Below are positions 12,205 to 21,609 of a DNA stretch of 64,000 nt, piece after piece (position 1 is the stretch's first letter; every line of letters starts with the position of its first letter). The translations under genes and the position numbers were made by a program. Origin of the DNA: Clitopilus passeckerianus (taxonomy: Eukaryota; Basidiomycota; Agaricomycetes; Agaricales; Entolomataceae). The stretch lies in assembly GCA_944990035.1 (NCBI GenBank), contig CALYLX010000142.1, positions 1,736,001 through 1,800,000 of the forward strand, written 5' to 3'. The notes under the pieces are model-generated. The model did no database searches. It saw only the letters and a list, made by a program, of their open reading frames with translations, and was not told where the DNA came from.

Positions 12205-13017
12205 CATCTAAGGAGCCTTTACCGTAACTTAACCTCGTGAGTCGAGATTGATGTTTTCCTAGTTCCTAGTACTGATTGATTGAAAACATGATTCAGGCAG
12301 TCTCTTTTGGCAACATATCACTATCTATTCGCTGTATAAATAAAGTCTCCGCTATCTCCGAGCTCTGAATATAATTCCATGGGCGTCTCAACCCCAGAAT
12401 CTGTCAGGCAGCTACCAGACTTATCAAGGTTAGCCTGCCAGGATTAGGTTCCAGCGATCACCACTGAACAACGTCAGTCCCAGGGCCATCTGTCAAGTCA
12501 AGTCTTCTCGATAGGTCGGGGCTCTCGTGTACTTGTATTCATTCGGGTTAAGTCCAAATTCGGCTCAATTCTCTTCGACTACAAGAGGCCCAGTGCAAGA
12601 TAAAAGGTACTACAACAACACGTGAGAGATGGATATCCTACTTAATCGACAAAATAACAATAGATAGCGAATAATTGATACAACATTGGAGTGTGTATTA
12701 GGAGGTCATATGGTAGAGGCATATGTGCTGTCCGTTGCGTTCGGTGTGGTGGCAATGGTAGAAAACGAAATGGGTTGCTTTTCGATCGGAAAAGTCCGTT
12801 GGGAAAGGGTACCGGATTTGGATTTTGTCCAAATCATCCTATTATTCCTTCGACTGCGACTACCCTCTTGTCACAGCGAGTATTTGATATGATAGTGTTT
12901 GTGGGACGCATTAGCGATCGGGATCGTATAGCGGGTCGCCGGCGCAGTTCTGCGCAGCTGTACGCCTGAAGGCGCAGTGAGATGGTCAAGGTCATGGTTG
13001 TGATGTTTGTGATGGCT
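12205..13017. other. Intergenic region downstream of the alpha/beta hydrolase
   Basis: About 800 bp containing the 3' end of the plus-strand hydrolase and, on the minus strand, the probable 3' untranslated region of the tiny ORF at 13018-13104. Plus-strand frames at 12686-12969 have no recognisable features. Confidence 0.5.
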
Positions 13018-13104
13018 TTAGAAGAAGACGGTTCCGTTAGAGGATGCGCCGCCCTTTACGCCGCCGTTGGAGGTCTGGCTAGTGTTCTGACCGCTGGAGC
13101 TCAT
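13018..13104 (-). CDS. Tiny 28-residue Ser/Gly/Asn-rich protein (candidate)
   Basis: Minus-strand ORF with ATG at 13102-13104 and stop TAA at 13018-13020. The product begins MSSSGQNTSQTSNGG and ends NGTVFF. It has 7 Ser, 6 Gly, 3 Asn and 3 Thr, one Lys and no acidic residue. There is no signal peptide, membrane segment or cysteine. Support comes mainly from context. A canonical TATAAAAG box lies about 173 bp upstream. It is followed by an A/C-rich, ATG-poor leader (repeated AACA/CACC) of the kind seen before highly expressed fungal genes, and the ATG context is tatcaacATGAGC. No larger frame on this strand uses the promoter. I do not recognise a family; it could be an uncharacterised micropeptide, or the leader of a transcript whose real product is elsewhere. 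Confidence 0.45.
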   Translation of the reverse strand: MSSSGQNTSQTSNGGVKGGASSNGTVFF

Positions 13105-13276
13105 GTTGATAGGGGGTTTGGAGGTGGTGAAGCTCAAGTGTGTGTCGGAGAAGTGCGATATGTTTGCGAACGAAGGTAAGTGTTCGCTGTCGAGGTTGTT
13201 AGGTGAAGAGTGTTGTTAGATGATCACTGTTGGTTGTGTCAAATGAATGAGGGAGTCATTCCGATTCCATACCAGT

Positions 13277-13284
13277 CTTTTATA
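13277..13284 (-). promoter_or_regulatory. TATA box upstream of the 28-residue ORF
   Basis: TATAAAAG on the minus strand (plus strand cttttata), about 173 bp from the ATG at 13104. The leader between them is free of upstream ATGs on inspection except for those in the TATA-proximal stretch. Confidence 0.5.
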
Positions 13285-13299
13285 GAAAACGGCGCAGGG

Positions 13300-15654
13300 G
13301 ACTTTGCCGCACAGGAAACACATTTACGGGGGAACTGACCATAATTGACTCGATTTGGAACACGGAGGCGGAACCGTCACAGCTCATTCAGCTCCCACCA
13401 GCACATCGGGCCCAGCGATCGTTGCTCAAGATACACCTTTCTGTTACAGGCGAATTTACATCTTCATTCACAGCAATCAGGGTGGGACCGCCGATACGCG
13501 ACTGAACCAAGTCGTGTTCCTAACATTTCGTGTATTAGATCAGCGAACCTCAATTATGACGGCTTCAACAGGCTGCAGCCCAGTCATTTGACATCGGCAG
13601 GTTCGTCACTGCCAACAACGGACCTGACTCGGGAAATCAATCCTCCAGGCAAATCTAAACTGAGCTGACTCGATTCCACATCTGATCAGGCCAACCTTGG
13701 AAGATTGCTCAAGGTCGGTGGATTATCCTTTCCGTTTCACTAACCCATCATGTATCACCGTCTATACCGCTGCGACCCGAAAATACTCTGCCTCGCTGAA
13801 CTGGCTTGGTTCATATCGCCATTGGTGCCTTATGTTGAGGAATTGGAGGTGTTTCTTTGCAAACATGATCGGAGTCCTGACGGAGGGTTTTCACCAACCG
13901 AAAAGCTGTGCACTACCACCTTGACTGCCGACGGTTCCTCCCGTTGGCGCACAATGTATGGCGTACCACGGCGGTGGCTGGCGGCGCGACTCGATAAGCT
14001 TGTGCTTGGTTTACTTCCGTGGATGACTCACTGCTCAATCACCTGTGGCACTCCTAACAGTCTATTCTTACCATAGCCCCGTTGCCCTCATCGACATTCG
14101 ACAATGAGTCGAACGCCCACATTATGACTCATGGCGTACATCCGTACAGGTTTTCGGCCTATTGTTGTTGCTCTACTCGTCACGATATGTTGTTGTTGAG
14201 AAAGGTGTGGGCACCCAACACAGCACATAACAGCGATGTGTACACCCTCTCTGTATTCACAACCAAAAGGCGCTTGCTGCCTTTTGGAGGTCAAAGTAGC
14301 ATAGCCTTCGAACGGCGCATGCTGTGCGATTAAGCTTTTACCCAAGACGTGGCCTATCAGGATGGTGATGCAAAGGAGAGGGCCACCTGCCGATGTTGAC
14401 AACGAGTGTATGAACTCCTTAGGCGCCTGTCATGCGCCTCAACGCCTGGTTGCTTGAACGCCACAAATGAAGGCGGATTCAATATCTGCACCGCTTACTA
14501 TCGACCTCCACGTATTGCAACGCTGGCAGCTGTTACAAAGTGAATTAACAATTGAATTGCAGATTGCTCACGCCCGAATTGAACCTTCTGATCATCTCGG
14601 ACGAAACTAGTCGCCTTCTTGAATGTCGACTTTCTGCCCTGATCCCGTCTCAAGATGGCCAAGCTCTTCCAACGATGGATTATTTATTCATTGCTCCACG
14701 TCTGGGTTTCAGGAGGGAGGATCAATCAAGACTAATTCTAACTGAGGTAGCATAGGCGGTCCACCCATAAAGCTTGATTAATCAAGCTAGTTAATTACTC
14801 CCGCCTCGCTGGTGACACGTCTCCTGCCCACGTAAGACTGCAGACTTTGAATGGGCCAGGCCTTCATCGCAAACTCTTACGCTCAATGACTGATTCCATC
14901 CCTGACGATCATGCACCTAACCTTGGACTTGGCGGGCTATGTTTGAGTGGTATAAATCATGATATGTTCTGTCGGACCCGCACAGAGACCTATGAGAGAC
15001 CAAGGGCCAACAGATGACGATGGAGAAAGGAGAAACCGAGTACTCAACCACTCAAGTCCGAAAGGCGATGGTGATAACTCCGAGGCCCTGATCGACGGGT
15101 TTGCCTGGCCGATTATTGAACATTGTCAACATTGACTAAAGATTGAGGGCCGTGCCAGTGCTATCAAGTCAATGGGGGCCGAGCTGAAACGTTTCACCAG
15201 CTGAACCGGCTTCATCTAGGAACGATAGCTGTCTAGCATGGAGATTCGCGGAAGTTGGCCATTCAAGCATTGACTTCGACCATTCGACTTGAGAGCATGA
15301 ACGATGCCGCCGTGTGCCTGTATCATTCCAGTGGTACCACGGGGCCAGACGAAGCCTATAGGAAAAGTTGCCGCTGCTTGATGAAATACTTGACATGCGA
15401 ATGATGACAGGGAAGGGTAATGAATGATTTGAAGGTCAAAAGAGGGAATGATCCATAGTCGTATTCGTTCACTAAGGATCTGCGCCATTGCGATCATTTG
15501 AAAAGGGAGTGGCGTACCTTTTTTGGTTCGTTTGAGTTCTAACTTGTGATAATGCTTAAACCGTTGGACAGATCACTGACAGGTATATGGTTTATGTCAA
15601 TGATAAGAATGATTAGAGTGGGCCGTGTCTGGGGTTTCAACAAGTTATTAACTC
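13300..15654. other. Gene-poor region
   Basis: About 2.35 kb with only short, overlapping frames on both strands (for example 13750-14076 plus and 14088-14402 minus). None has a recognisable domain, start context with a clear promoter, or consistent splice-linked extension. It contains a perfect 18-bp palindrome at 14771-14788. It could hold unrecognised noncoding transcripts or decayed sequence. Confidence 0.5.
14771..14788. repeat. Perfect 18-bp palindrome
   Basis: AGCTTGATT followed directly by its reverse complement AATCAAGCT, no spacer. It lies in gene-poor, AT-rich sequence. It could be a dimeric protein binding site or chance. Confidence 0.6.
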
Positions 15655-17107
15655 CTAGACAACTTCAACAATTATTTTTCCACTGTCGGATAGTTAGAAA
15701 GGGTCTTCATAAGTCTTGGAAGAAACCTGCCTATTTGCATTGCTTTCCATTTCGCGATGAGCAGCCTGTATCTCTGTCCATGGGTAGACCTAGTAGATGT
15801 CAGGTAAACAGGATTGATATATCTGATTTCGTAGCACTCCATCATACCTTATGGATGTAGACCTTGAGAGCTCCATTCCCTTGTTCGCCAGTAATTTGAG
15901 GGAGGCTCTCGCGCCCAAACCTGCCAACTGTGAGTCAGTGTCAGGATGACTGAGGCAGTCCGTACCTCGAAATCAAATCTGCTTGATACTCAGGAGAACG
16001 AGAACGAAGGGTAGATCCTTGAATTCTCAGGCGCTTGTAGAGAATTGGTTTGAGGTCAGCATCGATATCTGAGCCTGTGCACCATTAACGTGATGAATCA
16101 GAGAACAGCAGGATGAGGAGAGCTAGGTCTGATTGCCTACCACTCAATAATGCAAGCATGGTCATACGACCATCTATGGCAAGGGATTCGATATTTTGCT
16201 TCCAGTGGGTTCGTCCGACGAAGTCGATAACGACATCGACACCTTTGCCACCCGTAGCGAATTTGACGGTATCTGCGAAGCTTTCTGTCTTGTAGTTCGC
16301 TGCATGAGTGGCACCATTTGGAAGACCGAGCAACCAGTCCAGTTTCTCTTTGGTGGATGCTGTTGCTGTTACGGTCTTCCTGTGAACCAAGCCAGGTTAA
16401 TAAGATGACGGCACACTCAGGTACGAACTCAAACCCTCACGCAGAATTATTTCGCGCGAGCTGAATTGCTGCAACTCCGACACCGGATGCTCCTGCGTGG
16501 ACTAGAACGTTTTCGCCTTTCTTGTGCTCCGAGCAAAGGAAGAGTGCCTGAAAAGCTGATGAACCGTTAAGACCGGGAGGTAAGCTAGGAAATCGAGTCA
16601 CGGCTACCTGTCAGGAAGTTCTCTGGGATAGCCGCAGCCTCTATCCAACTCAGGTGGTCGGGTTTCGGCAAAAGATGCGAGGCGCGAACGTTGATGTATT
16701 CAGCATATGCACCCTGTTGTCCGTGTGAGCGCCTGGAAATATGTGCCTGCGTCCACTCGCGAATGCGAAGACTTACACCGCCTACAAGCCCCAGAACTTC
16801 GTCGTCAACCTTCCATCCTGTGACGTCCTGGGCAAGTTCTACGATGTGACCGGAGAACTCGACACCAAGTATGGAAGATGATCCCGGGGGAGGCGGATAC
16901 AGGCCCTCGCGTTGTGATATGTCCATACGGTTCAGGCCAAACGCCTGGATCTATGCCGAGATTGGAGTTACAGGAGGCGCATTTTTTGATGCAGATGCTG
17001 TTCACCTTTACTAGAACCTCCCCCTGGCTGGGTTTTGGGGTTGGCACCTCCCCGATATAGAGGTTTTCCGCCGGCCCTTTGTCATTCTTTACGAGAACTG
17101 CGCGCAT
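15655..17107 (-). CDS. PIG3/TED2-type NAD(P)H quinone oxidoreductase (MDR superfamily)
   Basis: Medium-chain reductase without the zinc-binding cysteines, likely reducing quinones with NADPH. The ATG is at 17105-17107. Exon 1 reads MRAVLVKNDKGPAENLYIGE and then EVLVK. A 5' intron links it to IQAFGLNRMDISQREG. The N-terminal GroES-like part continues GVEFSGHIVELAQDV and GAYAEYINVRA. The nucleotide-binding core has VLVHAGASGVGVAAIQLAR, then KTVTATASTKEKLDWL and GGKGVDVVIDFVG. C-terminal exons give LKPILYKRLRIQGSTLRSRSPEYQ, then GEQGNGALKVYIHK, VYPWTEIQAAHREMESNAN and SGKIIVEVV before TAG at 15655-15657. The last intron (15683-15730) appears to use a GC donor (gcaggt). The whole length matches PIG3-like enzymes of about 340 residues, and I see no lesion. 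Confidence 0.88.
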
Positions 17108-18636
17108 TATGCTGTGTGTGACTCGATAATAGGTTCCGATGTTCAAGAAATAGGACAAGCTCGTCGAGAGTTGGCGGGCGTTTATAATCTAATCAAGACT
17201 GGTCACATGTGGCGATGACGAAAGGCGAGAGAATCATGAGGAGTTCGTGATGAGTAAACATAGAACTATTCCTGTACTTTGCTGAGTGTTGACGATAAGT
17301 TTGACGATATAGTGAGACCGGTTGAAGAACAACATGGTCCTGTCGCTAATGCATAGTTCAGGAGTTGCAAGGAAAGCTCTTCCCAGTTCGATATTCAATT
17401 GGGAACAAGGGCAACAAACACGTTGAACAGCTGATGAAGGATTGATAAGAAGTATCCTATGTGATAGGAACGAGGTGCCTCGGTTGCACGTCGTTTCGAT
17501 TCAATTGTTCTGCATTGAGCTGCCTTCACGATCCATCCAGCTTCAGTCCATCCGATTCCGAGTCGGGCGACTAACAGTTTACCAGATATTGCACGTACGA
17601 TTTTCTGAGATAGAGCGGGCTGTTGAGAGGTTCCGATGAGTTCTGTGAGTCGCGAAAGTACAACAAGAACCATTTTACCTCCATCCACCCATTCTTCCAC
17701 GAGGCACTCAACAGAGTTCAATGAAGTTTAAGCGCCCATAGTGAACGGCATGAGCTGTTGCCGCGGCAATCACAGTTCTTAGTCATGCTTTCCCACAATA
17801 TTTGCAGTTTAAATTTTCTACGTCTCGCTGCAAGATTCCTTTGCAATTCAATGTAACATAGTGAGTTTCAAGTTTCGTTCTGCTCCTCTGATTCTTTACG
17901 TCCTTCAATGTGATGAACATGCTATGGTCCGTGTTTCCAAGAAGCGACTAGACATCGCTGTCCAAATATGCCGACAAATCTTTACCTAGCACTCTGATTT
18001 TCATTCTTTGCATCTTTTGCATCTGCGCCCATTCAAACCTTTATCTGACAACTTCCTTCTCGATAGGCTTGCCTCGGCTTTCCCGAACTTGTTTTACATC
18101 TGAAGTAACCCCCATGTATGTATATGCCGAGGTCGACCCATGAACTCCATTCTGTTTCAAGGTATGTACCTTTGACATCCATATTTCCTCCTCCTTCCGG
18201 ATGATATTGGACATTGGTCCGTGTTTCCAAGAGGCGATTAGACACCGCTGTTAACCCTGCGGACAACATATGCATGGCTTTCCGATCTTCCACTCATTCT
18301 CATCTCAGTCCTCGACCTCGAACTAACCTCACAATTTTATAGACCGTCCAATCGTTGTTGCATATTACTAGGGCGTCTGGGAGGTGGTCCGGCTTGAGGC
18401 GAACTGTTCGCCGAGGGTAAGTTTCGATGTAGTCGAACCACGTTCATGTTACCGTAGATCGGTGGATTGGTCAATTCATCTCGTTCCCTGCTATTCCTTG
18501 GCGTGCCAATGAGGTCATAATATATCCGAAGGAGTTTGCAAAACGACGTTGAATTATATTAACGTTAAATGACTGTGCTATAAACGACTATTACGGTATG
18601 CGAGCTGCTGTGAAAAGTGAACAAATTCTACAGCTC
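17108..18636. other. Intergenic region with a diverged direct repeat
   Basis: About 1.5 kb between the quinone reductase and the repeat-containing secreted protein. Two copies of a 45-50-bp sequence starting GGTCCGTGTTTCCAAGA lie at 17926-17972 and 18216-18262. Minus-strand frames at 17395-17721 and 18033-18293 have no recognisable family. Confidence 0.55.
17926..18262. repeat. Imperfect direct repeat pair, 290 bp apart
   Basis: The copies begin at 17926 and 18216. Each begins GGTCCGTGTTTCCAAGA, then rGCGAyTAGACAyCGCTGT, with only a few transitions, and similarity fades afterwards. On the minus strand both copies translate to similar short peptides (SSRFLETRT and SNRLLETRT), so they may be remnants of duplicated coding exons. 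Confidence 0.6.
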
Positions 18637-20150
18637 TCAACCTTGCACCGCTTTGAGTTGTGCCTAAAAGGACGAATAAGGGTCTGCTCAGAGAATCATG
18701 GAAATGATTTAGGGACATACCAAGAGAGTCGTAGAGGAAGCTGGACAGCCTTTTCCGGGACCATTCAAGTTCTGCAAGGTAACGAGAGAAGCGTTAATCC
18801 TTGTAGCCTTGGAAGCGTTGGAGTCATCTGTGGGGAACGACACAGCAACTGATGGGTTGTTCACAGCTTTTCCGGCAGCGACGTTGGCGCTCAGAGCCTG
18901 GAATACATTGTTCAATATACCATTCCGTAAGTTTGGGGGAAATTTTATACCTTGATGAAAGTATCACGGTCAGGAGGGCAAGCGCAGGGGATCTTGATGG
19001 CTTTGCCTGTAGCGTCGGGGATACCATCACAGTCGCCTGTGCCCGTGGGGTTGAGACCAGCTTGGTGGCCAAGGTCGGGAACCAAAGCGGGGTCCACACC
19101 ACCTGCAGCGGGTTTGGGTGCTGGGGCGGGAGCGGGAGCTGGTGCCGGTGCTGGGCAAGGTGCCGGCGCAGGTGCGGGTGTGTTATCGGGACCGTCCTGG
19201 ATAGCCTTCTGCTGAGCGAGGAAGGTAGTGGAAGCGGCGGGGCAGCCCTTTCCGGGACCGTTGAGGTTTTGAAGGGTGACGATGGCGGCCTGCAAGCGAG
19301 TGAGCTGTGAAGCTTTGGAGTTGTCGGTGGGGAAGGAGACAGCGGTTCCGGGGTTATTAATGACCTTCCCTGCGGCAACATTCTCGCTCAGTTTCTAGAA
19401 TAAATCAGATCAGCCTGGAACCTGGATGGAAAATCTGAATTGGAGGTCACCTGAATGAAGGAGTTACGCTCTGGGGGACATGCGCAGGGGATCTTGATAA
19501 CCTGGCCAGCCGCATTCTTGATGCCGTCACAGTCGCCTGTTCCGGTAGGGTTGAGGCCAGATTGCAGGCCAAACTGTGGTACCAGTGCAGGATCGACACC
19601 TCCTGCGGGAGCAGATGCTGGGGCTGGGGCCGGTGCGGGCGCGGGAGCAGGGGTAGCAGTATCCGTCCCGTCTTGAATGGCCTTCTGTTGCGCAAGGAAA
19701 GTGGTCGATGCAGCAGGGCAACCTTTGCCCGGACCGTTCAAGTTCTGCAGCGTTACAAGGGCAGTTTGCATCCTAGCGAGTTTGGACGCCTTCGACCCAT
19801 CGGTGGGGAAGCTAACAGCCACAGAGGGGTTGTTAACGGCTTTGCCAGCATTAACATTGGCATTCAGTTGCTAATCAAGAACAGAGTCAGCCTGGAATCC
19901 GCTTTGTGGATGTAGAGATCATACAAACCTGAAGGAAGAAACCACGCTCAGGTGGACATGCACAAGGAATCTTGATAGCTTGCCCGGCAGCATTGAGTAT
20001 ACCGTCGCAATCACCAGTGTCAGTGGGGTTAATACCAGAGTTTAATCCGAAGTCAGGTACGAGGGCTGGGTCAACATCCCTCTTAACCGGGGCTGCAAGG
20101 GAGACCGAAATTAATGCGCAGAGAACGGCCAAGGACAGCGAGAGCTTCAT
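18637..20150 (-). CDS. Secreted three-repeat Cys-rich protein with Ala-Pro linkers
   Basis: Predicted secreted or cell-wall-associated protein of unknown function. The ATG at 20148-20150 opens a signal peptide (MKLSLSLAVLCALISVSLAA) followed by PVKR, a Kex2-type dibasic site. Three copies of a unit follow: DPALVPxFGLxSGxNPTxTGDCDG, IKIPCACPPER, then an intron, then NVAAGKAVNNPSVAVSFPTD, TLQNLNGPGKGCPAxSTT. Each unit has four cysteines. Units are joined by linkers of Pro-Ala repeats (for example PAPAPAPAPAPASAPAGG). Introns fall after FxLQ/FIQ/FIK at the same place in all three units, near 19870-19930, 19395-19450 and 18900-18953. A fourth intron (gtatgt to ttttag) joins STTLL to AQLKAVQG and the stop at 18637-18639. 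Strong pyrimidine tracts lie upstream (20170-20360 plus strand is purine-rich), as in highly expressed genes. I know no named domain. Confidence 0.8.
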
Positions 20151-21609
20151 CGTTACAGGCAAGCACAGCTTGAAGAGAAGAAAAAGAAAAGGTTGATTAA
20201 GGTAAAAATGAATGTAGTGTTAGTATAAGACAGCGTCGAGCTTGTAAGCTTCGAAAATCCAACGTGAGAAAAGCGGCAAGCGCTACTTGGCTGGAGTCGA
20301 TACAGTCGAAAGAAAAAAAGGATGGAAAAAGAAGTGGAAGAAAGAGGGCGAGAAGTAAGGGCGTTGTTGTATCACCGAGGCCATTGATATAAGCTGTCAA
20401 TAACCCCCGTTGGCCGCTATCTTGGCCCTTACAGAATGTTTTTGATCTGGTTGAAGTCGTTATTCTTGCCGCATGCCGTCCGCAAAGCCTGATCAGTTTA
20501 CACGTCGACAATGGCAGGTCGCTGATATGCATTGTACCTTCGTCCGTCATGACAACACAAAGAGTTTGTTTTTCAACGTAGCCTAGGCACCCTCCAGCAA
20601 GACCAAGACGGCCACTTTGCCCGAGCGTAGACGGCCCAGCATTGGCTCCACAAATAATGGTGGGAATAAACGTCGACACGGCTTGGTTCCAAAACGCTAG
20701 TTTGGCATTCTGATTGTGGAGACCTTTGGAGAGCCTCGCCCACTGCAAACCGATTGTCGTCAAGCGCCTGAGAGTTTGGACAATCCTTGCAGTAAATCAC
20801 AAGAAGCAGTTTGTTGTTTCATCCTAACCGACCACGTTGTAGACCCAGTTTCGTGTGGTGCTGCTGCTTCGCGATTGAAGAGATTTTTGCAAGAACCACC
20901 GAGGTTGACGTTATGATGATGGTTGTCGTATTGATTAACTCTGTTGGACCGTGATATTGCATGCTTTCAAGAACGTAATCGCCGTCGGTCTGGCACGGGC
21001 CTCGCGAAAGACAACACTGCAACCATCGTCTTCCAGATGGCCCTAGTTGAGGTGAAAAATATTTCAAAAATCCATGAAATATGTACAAACTTCGTATATC
21101 ATTTACAATTCATAAGTAAGTCATCAACAAAGGTAAAAAATTTGGCTGCAAAGCACCAGTGCGGTATGGTAAAAACGAGTGTTGGAATAGGGTGAGGGTA
21201 GGGTAATTGAAGAATAACGTATACGAGATTTCAATCGATTCTTGAGGCTCTACGAACGGACGCAGGCCCATTCTGCCTCTTTGCAATAAGTGTGAAAAAA
21301 AGCCGGATATGTTGAGAAGGGGTGCTATATGCGTGTAGAACATGAAGAATTAAAATGGGATGATAAACGTAACAAGCGGCAGAACAAAGAAGAGGAGCAT
21401 ATAGTGACGATCTGCTGCAGAAACCATGGTAAATATGAAAAATGCTGGGTGTCGACTACTCGATCCCGAGGGACGGCCTATGCGGTCCCAAAAATGTTGA
21501 ACGTTCTTGTCTGCAGGAAGGTGGATGAAAGCGGTAGGGAGCGGTGAGTGCGAGGTATGCAGAGAGGTGGAGAGAGGGGGGTAAACAATGAGATGAGGCG
21601 ACCTTGCAT
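20151..21609. other. Promoter and intergenic region
   Basis: The first about 220 bp upstream of the secreted-repeat gene is a CT-rich promoter and leader on the minus strand. The remainder, up to the mitofusin stop at 21610, holds no supported gene. The 188-codon minus frame at 20197-20763 includes that pyrimidine tract and is most likely spurious. Confidence 0.55.

Noticed and set aside
12960..13000. GC-rich short inverted repeats as a terminator or RNA hairpin
   Set aside because: Arms are short and imperfect, and lie in the 3' region of the candidate tiny gene with no clear stem.
13345..14076. Overlapping plus-strand frames, a possible gene
   Set aside because: No family, no consistent splicing and no promoter evidence.
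20197..20763. 188-codon minus-strand open frame
   Set aside because: It covers the pyrimidine-rich promoter of the secreted-repeat gene and reads Leu/Phe/Ser-rich sequence typical of T-rich noncoding DNA; no domain, no splice context.
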